This document shows, in pieces, positions 47,272 to 58,750 of a stretch of 64,000 nucleotides of DNA; position 1 is the stretch's first letter, and every line of letters begins with the position of its first letter. Source of the stretch: Bolinopsis microptera. Its lineage: Eukaryota; Ctenophora; Tentaculata; Lobata; Bolinopsidae. Position numbers and translations under genes: made by a program. The stretch is from contig NC_087081.1 in the NCBI RefSeq assembly GCF_026151205.1, positions 496,001 to 560,000 on the forward strand, given 5' to 3'. Under the pieces are notes generated by a model. That model ran no database searches, was not told the DNA's origin, and saw only the letters and a list, made by a program, of their open reading frames with translations.

Positions 47272-48050
47272 GTCGGGATTAAATTCAGTGTGTTTGTCTG
47301 CAGTATTAAAGATTCATTGCAGCTGTAATTAACATATAGGTTTGCAATCTTTTTGATCTTTGATTGGATTTCAGCTCTACCTGATGAGTGTGCAAAATTA
47401 CTTCCCACTCAAATATTGAAAATATATTAGTACTACCAATTACAAATATTATCGAAATTCTAAGTGGGCATATTGTATTCTAAAACAACGTCAACTGTAG
47501 TTATTTACTGTACGATAAAAACAATTAATAGTCTATGAGCGCATTGTGCAAACGTATTTATATTCTATATTCTCATACGAGACAACAAAACTATTAAATC
47601 ATGTTTACCACTGTGGATTATAAGTCGCAAGATGATGCATGATGATTGTATTTTATTTTAAAGGCAGTATTACAAGCTGAATTGAAATTTAAACTATACG
47701 GTTACAGTCAAAAAGAAGTTGGACAGCGTCATGTACACAGCTTCCAACTCGAACAAAAGAATGTGTACAAAACAGGAAACACTTTTATCACTCACAATCA
47801 GATATGAAACATGGAAGTTAAGTTCATGGTGCTTGGTAATATGATATATCAGTACTGACGGTACTGTAACGCCTACTACAGTAGTACTGGTTCAGCGAAA
47901 GCTCTAACAAATAGTACGGTTATTACTTACTTACTTATTAAGTGTTTCTATTCGTGGAATGTAGAAATAGAATGATATTCTAATCCAAACTAAAGTTTTA
48001 AAAAGTCAAAGTTAACAGAACATGCATGCCGTACTTTAAGTTAATCAACC
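47272..48050. other. Upstream flank of the TRPC-like gene
   Basis: AT-rich, no gene recognised. It should contain the promoter and 5' UTR of the minus-strand channel gene, but no TATA box or initiator can be assigned with confidence. Confidence 0.4.
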
Positions 48051-48052
48051 TA

Positions 48053-48150
48053 CGTGATGTGTGATGTGTGCTGTGTGATGACTGCGTGATGTGTGATGTG
48101 TGATGTGTGATGACTGCGTGATGTGTGATGACTGCGTGATGTGTGATGGC
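48053..48150 (+). repeat. GTGATGTGTGATGACTGC minisatellite
   Basis: Short overlapping units of GTGATGTGTGATG with interspersed ACTGC, about 100 bp in all. Frames on either strand are repeat shadows. Confidence 0.8.
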
Positions 48151-49350
48151 TGCAAACCTGACACCCGATGTTTCGCAGTACAGGTGGTATTGCTTGACAC
48201 ATGTTGTATTCCCCTTTTCGTGCGGGATTAAAGGGCCGACATGCGTGTGGCAAGATATTACACTATTACTATTGCCACACCTACAAACTACATACATACA
48301 ACTACATAACAACCTCTTGGGTATCCAGGAGTAACCAATTTTCATACCCTCAAATGTTGTCTGTTCTAGGAGCCCAGAAATTACAATTTTACTGGCGTAC
48401 ATAATAGTTATGAGGCAACTGCAAGCAAGACCTCAACATTTGATAATCCCTGCAATTTTCACTTTCAGCATCCGTCAGGTTTGTGCGAATAACTAACCTG
48501 GCACGATTGACGTTGTTGACCGTAAATCAAACATTTGGAAGCGAAAACAGCGGTTATGATTTATCGTTATTAAAATTGGCGTCTCCAGAAAACTGGAAAG
48601 CAAAATTTGAATACACTCAATGATTCTCATAATTGAGATTAATAATTTACGTCGTAAAGATCAAAACTGTTTAAACTCACTCTTCTTCGTTCAAATGTGA
48701 GACAAGTTTGAAAAACTTAACTCAACTTAAAGTACTAATTATATTATCTAGAAGCACATTATTTTAGATATCTTATTTTTATCGGTGAATCCTCTCAGTC
48801 TCACATCACCTTAAATTCGACCAATTTTACGTTCCTACTTTCTTAGGGGGAGGTCACTATAGACACAGATGGCAAAGACGTGAAACGTTACGCCGCTGTA
48901 AGTGTGTAATCAGTGTACAGGAATTTACATAGCCTATCGGACGTTATTATGCACCACGTCAATATAAATTGAATGCCTCAAAAGGCATTAAACGGGCTTT
49001 TATTTTGAACCGATCATTAAAATGAACGATGCGCTAGGGCCTCTAGCTTTATGTCCGTTCAAATAAATTCCGATAAGGTATCCAATATGGTCATTGTTCA
49101 AGACAGCTAAGCCTCTATTTATCGTACTTCTAACTTAAACAAATTAAATTTAAATTGTTCCACCAGTTAAGTGACTTTGATCCCTGAGAAGCTTAGTATT
49201 TTAACTGGCACCATCCTACCAACAATTGAGTGTCTCAAATATTTATTATTTATGAACAGTTTGTCGTTATATCAGCATATAAAAATAGTCGTGAAGCTTG
49301 CACCCACGTGTGATTGAATAAATAAAATAAATTTCTACTGTCCATTTTAA
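48151..49350. other. Intergenic DNA with a dispersed-repeat copy
   Basis: No gene is seen. Positions 48683-48900 (CGTTCAAATGTGAGACAAG then TTGAAAAACTTAA and ending AAACGTTACGCCGCTG) resemble 57172-57415, so both are copies of one element. Confidence 0.45.
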
Positions 49351-49352
49351 GG

Positions 49353-49630
49353 GGTTGCTCACATATGACGTAACACTTCTTGCTGCTCACATATGACGTA
49401 ACACTTGTTGTTGCTCACATATGACGTAACACTCGTTGTTGCTCACATATGACGTAACACTCGTTGTTGCTCACATATGACGTAACACTTGTTGTTGCTC
49501 ACATATGACGTAACACTCGTTGTTGCTCACATATGACGTAACACTTGTTGTTGCTCACATATGACGTAACACTTGTTGTTGCTCACATATGACGTAACAC
49601 TTGTTGTTGCTCACATATGATGTAACACTT
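49353..49630 (+). repeat. 28-bp minisatellite with CRE-like motif, ~10 units
   Basis: Units of GCTCACATATGACGTAACAC TTGTTGTT repeat about ten times, with T/C changes in the tail. Each carries ATGACGTAA, a CREB/ATF-type site, and CACATATG, an E-box-like hexamer. It lies about 330 bp beyond the 3' end of the TFIIA gene. Confidence 0.9.
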
Positions 49631-49956
49631 GATTGATTGATTTCATTGACCAATTTTTAATCTCCGCCGTAATAAATTTGACTCATAGTTTCTTGTTAAA
49701 ATTAATCTAGTCTCGGTGATAACGTAATATGCGAACGACCCCCGAACGACCCCTAACCCAGATGTATTCACCCGCTCGGCAGCAAAAATTAGCAATTCAT
49801 CTTTTTTCATCCATTCACTATTTCAAATTCGGGTAAAAACGTGTCGTTATTAAATCAAAATGAGTCCACCGTTCAAGAAAGATAAAAGCTTTCACTAGAA
49901 ACGACAAAGTTCAATAGAGGGTCAGTGAATCGCTAGAAAGAACGTGGCTTCTCTGT

Positions 49957-52900
49957 TCACCATTCCCCGTCACCAATTGCTTTATGGAACACATGATCTT
50001 TACCCCCGATATTCATAACCCCTTCCTTCAGATTCAGCTTCCACTTATTTTTACTTCGTGTTACCTGCAAATATTCAAATTATTAGAGCTGTCAAAAAGT
50101 ACAAGATTCGTGAATTCAGCATGATTACCAAATTTAGTTGGCTTATCCAAGTTCACTAATCATGGAATAAATAATTTTGGACAAATTTTAGTTTTAAAAA
50201 ACAAGCTTTCCTCGAATTGATAAGATTATCATTTCACCTTATCGAACAGACATACGACGACGTTATCAGTGGCTTCAAATTCAGTGTTATGACCGTCGTC
50301 ACTATCATCATCACCGGAGTTGAGTGGGTCGTCTTCTTCCTAATTGAGCCACTATCAGTGATCAGTTTCAAGTTTGTTGTAAATATCAGATCGGACAACA
50401 TAAATTGAATCGACTCGAGAGAACAAATAATTTCGAATACCGCGCGCGCGTTTTTTAAGGCGCGCAAATCGATTGTGATTTCTACATGATCAGAGCTACA
50501 AAACTAGCAATGCAGAGATTGAATCCGAGTTCGTGGAAACATTTGTGTCCGATTTGAGAAACATGTTTTTGGCCTGTATATGTCCTCGTAACACAGAGTT
50601 GGATTTACCCTGGTTATGAATACAGTGGCTTGACGTCTAACTTTTAAGTTCCTGCATATGAAATATTTATTGATTCCACAGAATGAACGAAATGAACAAA
50701 AACATGGAACATTATCTCTAGATTGCCTAAAATGAGCTGAAACCTGATTGGTTATCGGTTGGTTTTGATACCACAAGGTGTCCCGTAAGAATTTTTGGTG
50801 GGGTCTAGATGTCCAGAAAGGGCCTGGGGCAATGTTTCCATTTGGTTGTCAGAGTAGTTGAGCTCGTGCGAAACATTTGTCTCCGATTTTGGAAACATGC
50901 CCTTGTAGCCGCCAATTATCCATGGGCTTGACTTAGAATCAATCTGGTATGGTAGAGGGCCTGTGCTACTAAACAATGTCCAGCCACTAGAAGTGCGCAA
51001 ATTATTAATGCGAATAACGAACGAAATGAGAAAAATCATCATTATCAGAAATTCCACGAATTGAGCTGTAATCGATGGGTATTTGTATCAGAAGTATCCG
51101 GGGAATTTGGTGGGTCTGCCATGTGTATACTTTAACAAACAGTGCAGTTTTTATGTAGTAGCCATGGCGGGGAGAGCGGCGTTGGAAATTATCTCCGTTT
51201 TCTTTGATCGTTTCTTCTGAAAGGGTGCTCAGAGTTAATAGAATATATTGGGTGATTATTATGGGGGGATTGTGACCATTTTTGTCTCCGGTATAAATCA
51301 AGATTCCCGAAAAGTAGCATGAATACTTCGAAGTTCGAAATCAGGAACAACCAAGGATATATAATCAATCATGAATTTAAAAATATAGATTTCAAATGCT
51401 TGCGACTCACGTGTTTTCTTTTAGGATTGCTGTTCTGGACTGCCTGGAAATTATCACATATCGTCGTCTTACTGTGCTTCTGATGATCTGATTCGTCACG
51501 TGTTCGGTTTATAACCTCGCATATCTGTTCCATGACGTCATAAGACTGGTCTGTGACGTCATCATCTACTGTTATAACGTCACAGCTACCGTCTACTTGT
51601 ATAGAATCGCTGGCGTTGTTAAACTCCTTCTTAGTAACGGTGGTAACCCCGGAGAGAGAAGGGAAGGGTATATTTGCTGGGTATTGGGAGCTGGAACTGG
51701 ATGGCATGCTAGGCCGCACAGACGGGGCAGCGTTGTGTATGTTTGGTCGCACACTGTGCTGCCCTGTGTTATGCATACCAGGCCGCACACTAGCAATGTG
51801 CATGCCAGGCCGCACGTTTGTCACACCACTTTGAATGTTGGGTCGCATATTTGGACCAACACTATGGATGTTGGGCCGCGCAGTGCCTACAACATTGTGA
51901 ATATTAGGTCGCATGTTGGGGGCTGCATGTTGAATAATAGGACGCGCCCCACCACCACCAGCCGGGGGCTGGGCTCGGGAAATGTTCTGTCCTTGCAGGG
52001 TTTGGGGAATAAAGGCAGAGATGTGGCCAGGGAATGGGACATTTACTCCTGATGCTGCAGCTGGGGTCGCTGAAATGAGGAGTTGTTAGCTTCAACAGTC
52101 AATTTACCTGGTGATATTGATAATAAGTGAATGTTTTCATAACGACTTAAAGAAAAACTATGATTGCATTTTTTTCAAGAATATACATCATTGACAACCA
52201 GTACCAATGAATATGGCCTCATTTATGCTTTCAATTTCATGTGCATGAGTCAAGTAAATAACCGGGAGGCTGACATAGGGGCCCCCCGATTATCAGGGGT
52301 CAGATCATGTCACCAATTAGTGACGTATAATTAGTGATGTGATCCATCTGTCGCTAGCCGCTAGATATAGGGTAGAGTTCACATGTCAATTCTGTACATT
52401 TTTTTAAATTTCAAAATTCAAATAAACTTTGGGGGGGGGGGGGCAACCATATTAAAGTATATTAAAATGTAGGATTTTTCCCGATTTTGACCCGGGGATA
52501 TACTTTAATATACTTTAATATACTTTAATATACTTTAATATATCCCTATCTCCTAGGAGGCCTACTTCAAAAATTGTTGCCCAAAATAAGCTTGAAATGC
52601 AATTCTTAATCTATTCCAAAAAGTTCTTGAAAAAATATTGAAAACTGATGGAGTTATTTCAATTTTAATGAAGTCATTTTGGCTAGTATTCCGAACCGAG
52701 ATATTATGTGCAATTTTCCCAATTTTGTTCATGGAGGCCTTTTTACTTAGTATCCACTATATTCAACAAACACTGAGTTATGTCTTTCACATAGAGTTAG
52801 TCTCATTAAAAAATATTGAAATTTTATCGAATTTGGGCAAAAGCGAATTTGGGCAAAAGCGTATGCCCAAATATGGGCATATTTTTTAAAGCTCATAGCT

Positions 52901-55007
52901 TAGCCAATTTTTGACCAATCTGGATGGAAATTCATGTACTAGTCCTAAAACAGGCTTATCTTGCGAATCTGAGTGAAAAATATAGTTCATCATGTAAATC
53001 TTAACGAAGAATATAAATCTTCTAATTGTAGGTATATTAAAGTATATTAAAATGTAGGATTTTTTCCGATTTTGACCCGGGGATAACTTTAATATACTTT
53101 AATATGGTTGGCCCCCCCCCCCCCCCCCCCCCCCCCAACTTTACATCAATGTACTACAGTTATATTCAATAGAAAAGACCACAATATCTCCTGTGAGGCA
53201 AAAACATGGAAAAAGAGAGAAAAATATTCATGAGACTCAACACTACCAGACTACAGCTGGAGTGAGAAACATCAGAGCTGTACATTAAGAAGTAAACAAA
53301 TAACCCATGTTTACATATCATTCTGCTTGCATTAATAGCGCATATTACCAATAGGTGAATATTAACAATTGGTCAAAAATTACTTTTTCCTCAAACTGTA
53401 GCTTTAAGTAAATACATACAATTTTTAGCCATGACTTGCTCGAAAAATTTGAAATTCGCACGAACTATGCAATGTTTTTATGTTTTGGTTGGATAGTTTG
53501 TTTTCTTTTGACTTCATAGAATCATAGAAGGTGCACAGCTCTTTCTACGTTTCCAACAAACTGCCCATCCCATGTAAGATTCACCACACATCCTCCTAGT
53601 TACCACAAAAACTACAAAAAATCAACCACATTTTTACCACAACTTTTGCTTTGGTAGAAATTTTCATGCCACTCTCATTGTACATTTCTCGTAATTTTCA
53701 GGGATTTTCTAATGAATGGTGCTCCTTAAAGTAAATACAAATTTGTGGAGTCTTTGATATTTCAGTTATCAACACTCTCGCCTGAGGCAATAAGACAAAC
53801 ATAACCAATAATGAACAGTGAATCCCACCTTGGTTGTTATTCTGTTGGGGTTGGTTTCTGTAGTTGTATTTGTAGATCTGACCCCGCGGTATGTAATCTG
53901 AAAAAGGGATGGTTATCAGAATAGTTAATACCTGCAAATGGTATGTAAAACGGTCTGTGGATGTAACTAAGGGTAACTAAGCGTAAATAATCTCAATTCT
54001 GTTAGAAACCTGGAGGGTTGATTGCCGGTTCTACAGCTCTGGTAGCGGAAACTTTGCTCTCCCACAACTGAAATAATGACAAATAAAAAGGAGTTTTTTG
54101 GCAGCTGATTATAGAGCAAATTGATGTAAATATTAGGTTGAGTTTGTGAGAAATATAATATTTCAGACGCCCGGCCATAGAAAATTATTATAATTAGATC
54201 AGGAGGAGTCAGTATGCTCATATTATCGTAATTTGAGACGCATTTCACGCGATCTACACACACCGAAGGAACCTTTGAGGTTCGTAGCATTACAATAGGT
54301 GGTTCTAGATGTGTGCGAGAATTGAGAACAATTAGACAAGGCGAGGTCGATGTAAATTAGCTTGACCACTTACCAAACTGTTAGGAAAGTAATGAAAGTG
54401 GAACTAATCGATCGCCACTCCCCAACTTAATCGGTAAAATAAGAAATGAGAGTAACAATAATTTGTGAATTGAGATTGGTAATCACACGTCATGTAATGG
54501 ACACATTCTATGCGAAATAAAGTTTGGCGTTCTGCAGCGAGTTAAAACTTAAAAGGTGGATTATAGCTTGCCTTTAAGACTGTTTTGTTTCACCTAAATA
54601 TGAGCCTAACTTGATTCTATTCAGGAGGTTCTCTCAAGATGATTTTTATATCGAAGATTTCAAGAGCCTAAACTGTGTATGATTCGCCCCTCCAAACAAA
54701 TCTAAGGTGAATTATAATACTAATAAATAAGCTCGATTTTAATATTTACCGTTCTGAGCTCCTGTAGGACACTTTCTTCGATCCCCTCATTTAGAAAAGT
54801 TTCACGGGAGTTTTTTATCGTCTCATCGATAACCCTCTTGTAGACAAATTGCTGAGGAAAATGTCGTTAAATTCAACAAACATAGGTGTGAGAAGTAAGC
54901 AAATTTAGCACAAATGTGAGAATAGAAGTTAAACTAAGTGTATGACGTTATACACAATTCATAACGGTCAAAGCAAATACCACGGTTGAGATGGATGTGT
55001 TGGCCAT
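49957..55007 (-). CDS. GTF2A1: TFIIA alpha/beta precursor (large subunit), complete
   Basis: Seven minus-strand exons, all in phase: 55007-54981 (MANTSISTV), 54851-54750, 54067-54010, 53897-53829, 52069-51411, 50339-50238 and 50064-49957. The sum is 1125 bases, 374 residues, close to the human protein. The N-terminal helical region reads YKRVIDETIKNSRETFLNEG then EESVLQELRTLWESKV, the alpha signature. A long Pro/Asn-rich linker with repeated RPNIHN/RPGMH motifs follows. The acidic stretch EEDDPLNSGDDDSDDG precedes the beta domain DNVVVCLFDKVTRSKNKWK and GKDHVFHKAIGDGEW, which forms the beta-barrel with the small subunit. TFIIA stabilises TBP on the TATA box in pol II initiation, in the nucleus. 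Splice sites include AAACAC/GTGAGT and GATAAG/GTGAAA. UTRs were not defined. Confidence 0.95.
50520..51200. repeat. Diverged tandem duplication in TFIIA intron
   Basis: GAAACATTTGTGTCCGATTT and AAACATTTGTCTCCGATTTT occur 335 bp apart, as do the AACGAAATGA segments at 50683 and 51020. It is related to the repeat at 41.7-42.1 kb. The frames 50504-51301 on the minus strand are not conserved proteins. Confidence 0.6.
52431..53136. mobile_element. 706-bp MITE with poly-G/poly-C ends
   Basis: It lies in a TFIIA intron. The left end is 13 G then CAACCATATTAAAGTATATT; the right end is AATATACTTTAATATGGTTG, then GC and 25 C. The duplication AACTTT flanks it (52425-52430, 53137-53142). An uninterrupted copy of the flanking sequence, AAATAAACTTTACATCAATG, lies at about 63955-63975, so the empty site is visible. 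Inside, a 40-bp segment with ATGTAGGATTTTT and GACCCGGGGATA is repeated directly near both ends. No transposase. Confidence 0.8.
54570..54715. repeat. Dispersed repeat, copy 2 (in TFIIA intron)
   Basis: Matches 42415-42560 in the same orientation, including TTCAAGAGCCTAAACTGTGT. It lies between TFIIA exons 2 and 3. Confidence 0.8.
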
Positions 55008-56104
55008 TCCGCTTGATCTAGAGAAGCGAAGGCGATTCAGTCGTTTGCGAACTGCCTTTTATACTAATCTGGTCAGGAACTAAACCACATGACCTCACAT
55101 CGCTGCATTGATAGCAGGCGTTCAAATATCAGAACATTTCCAAGCATCTATTGTAAACGCCTGTTTATCCAACGCGATAAATCTCGCTGTCACTATTTCA
55201 TGCGATGTAAAGACAAAGCAGCGCACTATGATAGTGCGCGGCGTCACACACTTTTTTCAATATTTTGATTTTTTTCTTGTCTGTAAAAATTGTACCTAAT
55301 TTTTATTTTGTAATTTTACAAATTTATATTGAATCAGTTTAAATTATTTATTATAAAAATGAAACAAAAACAAAATTACAGTAAGTTCTTTTTTGTCGGT
55401 TTCTAACCTAACAGGACGCGCGCTGAGTTGGACGACAAATATTTTACAAGTATCTATATCACCCGTTAAGTTCTGTCATGTCCCTCAGCGTAGCGCTACT
55501 CGCTAGTTGCTACTTTCAACTATTTTCCCACTGTGCAGACTTACACTTATCTCAAATCTGAAGCGATCATTCAATTAATTTCTTGTCATACCAATACGTT
55601 GTATCACGTGGTGACCCCCACGTGGTGACCCCCACTGTCGACCTTCTAGTCATACGTTGTATGACCCGCCGCGCACGAGTGCGCGGCTCCCCCTGTATCG
55701 TAGAAACTCTACACCATAGTGAAACGACCATGGGGGTCACGATCCGTGATACAATTAATTTCCTTACGAGTCGCGTCGCTGAAATTTAGTGGTGTACCCT
55801 GTAATACTTCAATATTGTACATGACTGAATAGTCATATAAATTCTGTCAGTACTGTGTGAACATTAAGACGCTGTTTCAGCAACCGAGTGACATTTCACT
55901 GTCCTCAATTATAACTGACCATGTGCTACGTACTCCATAACGTTGGTTCCAAGATAACTAGTTTTGCCTTCGGTATATTTTGTCTTTTGTGATGAAATGT
56001 GCCTTCTTGTAGCGCGATGCACTACTGGGTCGCGCCGCGCATCAAATAATTCTTCTCGCAACCGTATGCAGATCGGCGAGATGCGAAAGATTGACATCGT
56101 GAAT
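55008..56104. other. TFIIA upstream region, repeat fragments
   Basis: The first hundred bases should hold the TFIIA promoter and 5' UTR; no sure TATA box is visible. Positions 55410-55480 match the repeat near 39.8 kb. Around 55605-55740 lie CACGTGGTGACCCCC twice in tandem and an inverted GGGGGTCACGATCC. No gene is recognised. Confidence 0.4.
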
Positions 56105-56255
56105 CAATGTGCCTTCCATCTAAGTAAAGACTGTCTATGTAAGACAACAATGTGGTCTATATAGATAAATTTCTTCTACGACCATGGTGCATGGGTAGCA
56201 TTGCATTTTTATTTTCCTGTAAATCCAATTTCTTTCTTCTTGAGCTCTTATTTTT

Positions 56256-56674
56256 GACTAGCTCATCAGTCTTATGAGTCTCAGAAATGTGTTTTTGTTG
56301 GTTACAATTCTGTCCGTCCAATTTCCTATCCGCTTGTCCTTCTTTTTTCTTCTAGCAGTTGTGACGGAATTGTAATGAACAAAATCCATATATAATTATT
56401 TATGATATGTTTGATTTCTTGTTATTGTATGTCATTCAAATTTGGTAGACGGCCCCAACGTTAATGTGGCTCTTGCTATGTGTTGGTTCAGCCGAATTAA
56501 TTATTATGTAATCAAGTTTATTTTTCTCTTTCAGTTAGTTGTCAAACATTAAGCAACTTATATTGCAGTACCATTTATCAATTAGTTTATCAAAATATGT
56601 CATTGTAATTTTGCATGGCTGAAATGTAACGCTTGATTTATATATAATAATTAATTGAATTTTCAAATAAAAAA
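56256..56674 (+). mobile_element. 5'-truncated LINE copy (3' UTR only)
   Basis: It is inverted relative to, and closely similar to, 689-1122, starting at the base matching 1122, next to the RT stop codon, and ending in CAAATAAAAAAAT. The uninterrupted target is seen at about 57092. It confirms the 3' end of the LINE family at the window's left edge. Confidence 0.85.
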
Positions 56675-56781
56675 ATAGAAACAAAGGGCAGTGCGCTTAT
56701 GTTAAGCTATTCTTGACAACTCGAGAAGTTTTTTTAAGATTGTCACTGTCAGCTTTTCAAGATGAAATGTGCCTTCCATCT

Positions 56782-56969
56782 GATTGATTGATTGGGGACC
56801 AGCTTTTGGTACACTGGTTAATGTTTACTATAATATTAAAGTATTACAATTACATAAAATTAGATAAATATAAATTCCCTTTGCTTAGGACGTACCAAAA
56901 TATCCAAAAATGAAACGATGCACCTTAGCACACAACACAATACATAAACAACTGGCAGTGTATCCTCCT
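56782..56969 (+). mobile_element. 188-bp insertion, possible SINE or MITE
   Basis: It begins GATTGATTGATTGGGGACC and ends GGCAGTGTATCCTCCT. The empty site is visible in the neighbouring duplicate at about 56118. I see no clear pol III boxes, inverted ends or A tail, so the class is open. Confidence 0.6.
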
Positions 56970-57142
56970 AAGTAAAGACTGTCTATGTAAGACAACATTT
57001 TGGTCTATATAGATAGATTTCTTCTACGACCATGGGTAGCATTTTTATTGTCCTGCAAATTAAATTTCTTTCTTCTTGAGCTCTTATTTTTGCATAGAAA
57101 CAAAGGGCATTGCGCTTGTGTTAAGCTATTCTTGACAACTCA

Positions 57143-57358
57143 GGGGGGGGGGGGGGGGGGGGTGCAAAATCGTCGTTTGAATGTGGGACAATTTTGAAAA
57201 ACTTTAACTGAGGTACTAGCAAAACTGTGCGTTTTGCTCTAGAAACACACTTTTTAGAGATTTTACCGGCGTATCCTCTAAAATCTCCTAATTTGTTCGA
57301 TTTTAGGGAGAGGCGCTAAAAGGGGAAAAGGCGCCAACAGGGGGGCGCATTTTCGGCG

Positions 57359-57389
<31 letters not shown>

Positions 57390-57420
57390 AACAGGCAACG
57401 TTACGCCACTGATTTTTAAT
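57143..57420. repeat. Dispersed element with two long G runs
   Basis: G20 at 57143-57162 begins where copy 2 of the segmental duplication stops matching copy 1. G28 at 57358-57385 lies between two copies of GGCGCCAACAGG (about 57330 and 57383). The body, CGTTTGAATGTGGGACAATT to AACGTTACGCCACTG, is related to 48683-48900. Confidence 0.6.
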
Positions 57421-57916
57421 TTACTTAAAATATTACTTTTTGGGTGAAAGGCTTTATTGGCTGAATCTGAACAACCTGGCTCTATCCAAAATATTTTCAT
57501 TGTTTTGTTATGGCTGGTAGATAATAATTTGCTTTAAGATGGCACTGACAATAAGGGCGTGTTTGGTCAGTGTTTAAAGATGAAGTGTTGGTAGTGAATA
57601 GTGATCCTTTTACGATGCTATTGATCATGCTCAAACATGTAACCTTGAATATCGTACTATCTGATATCCAAGATTATTGCAACCTCATGAAGCACCTTGG
57701 CTTGTTTTGTCTGTTTGACAAATTCCCTGGATTTAGTTCAGCCTATTGTCGAATTCTAGGAAACTTCCAGCAATATAGTGATTATTCCATTATACTTTCA
57801 TATTATTCTGAATACAATTATTTATGTATTTGTGTTGCGGAAAATTGGCATTTTTTCTTTCATCACTTATTGACATCCATTCAGCCAAATTTTTACATTG
57901 TAAAGGCTCTCTTACT
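57421..57916. other. Putative 5' region of the RING gene
   Basis: Frames continue upstream of the chosen start in two registers, but their peptides look random. It may be 5' UTR or an intron. Confidence 0.35.
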
Positions 57917-58750
57917 ATGGCATCGATGGCATCAGTTGATGATTCCCATCTGACTTGTGGAATATGTTTGGAGATAGTTGAGGATGCTGTGGAGACATGT
58001 TGTTGTCATCAGCTATTTTGTGAGTTGTGTGTGAAAGGTGTCAGTTCCTGCCCTATTTGTAGGAAGGATCTTGTGACATCTGTCAGTCATATCATAAGAA
58101 GAATGGTCGGAAATATTGAAAAACCATGTGATTACTGCAATATCGGGTTTCAAAGGGGAAACTTAAAATCGCATCATGAGGTTTGCACAAAGAGACCAAC
58201 CAGTTGTATAATGGACGGATGCAGTTTCAGTGGAACCAGGGAAACATCATTAAATCATCTGATTGCTGATCATTCCAAAGAGTTAACAAGTCCAAACTAC
58301 AAGATCATTTCTCAGCAAAATTTGAACAAATCGCCTGTTGATATGATTTGTAGAAAAACAAATTCCATGGGTAGAGAAGCAAGACTTGGAGCAACAGGAA
58401 AATATTATTGCCAAGGCCCACTTAATACAGGGTGTTACTGCTGTGACAGCAGTTGTGGACCAACTAACGGATGTAATTGCACAGCATGTTTCAGCCTTGA
58501 TCTCAGCTCCAGAAACTTGCCACAAGGATATTTCATCAACAAACTAGGATACTCTGTTCGAAAAGGAGAAATCTGGCAAGGAAGAAGGAGATTCTACTGT
58601 GGAAGAAAAGTGATGTCTTTTAACACACGAGAAGGTTACCAGACTGATGGTTGGTGTGGTGATGATGATGGAGACAACTGTGAAAACTGTAAACTTATAC
58701 AAGTTCAGCTTGAAGTTGGTGGATGCTATTCATCCATTTGTGGGAACTAA
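57917..58750 (+). CDS. RING / TRAF-type zinc-finger protein
   Basis: A single exon of 277 codons from MASMASVDD; the frame continues upstream, but that part has no similarity, so this Met is preferred. Residues 14-50 form a C3HC4 RING finger (CGICLEIVEDAVETCCCHQL through CPICRK), typical of E3 ubiquitin ligases that recruit an E2. Residues 66-112 carry TRAF-type zinc-finger Cys/His pairs (CDYCNIGFQRGNLKSHHEVC, then CIMDGCSFSG...H...H). The C-terminal third is a Cys/Gly-rich domain (TGCYCCDSSCGPTNGCNCTA, FYCGRKV, GWCGDDDGDNC) that I cannot name; it has no MATH/TRAF-C domain. Likely a cytoplasmic signalling or ubiquitin ligase protein. The single-exon form suggests either an intronless gene or a retrocopy. 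Confidence 0.85.
   Translation: MASMASVDDSHLTCGICLEIVEDAVETCCCHQLFCELCVKGVSSCPICRKDLVTSVSHIIRRMVGNIEKPCDYCNIGFQRGNLKSHHEVCTKRPTSCIMDGCSFSGTRETSLNHLIADHSKELTSPNYKIISQQNLNKSPVDMICRKTNSMGREARLGATGKYYCQGPLNTGCYCCDSSCGPTNGCNCTACFSLDLSSRNLPQGYFINKLGYSVRKGEIWQGRRRFYCGRKVMSFNTREGYQTDGWCGDDDGDNCENCKLIQVQLEVGGCYSSICGN

Larger units (their letters stand above)
56105..57142 (+). repeat. Segmental duplication with reciprocal insertions
   Basis: Segment GTGCCTTCCATCT / AAGTAAAGACTGTC to GAGCTCTTATTTTTG / ATAGAAACAAAGGGC to ATTCTTGACAACTC is present twice in tandem. Copy 1 (56105-56726) carries an insertion at 56256-56674; copy 2 (56773-57142) carries a different one at 56782-56969. Each copy shows the empty site of the other insertion. 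Confidence 0.85.

Noticed and set aside
50504..51301. Three minus-strand frames of 90-101 codons
   Set aside because: They lie in a TFIIA intron within a dispersed repeat; exon phases of TFIIA join directly across them.
55100..56164. Small frames near 55108, 55583 and 55964
   Set aside because: No similarity, no splice context, and they overlap repeat fragments.
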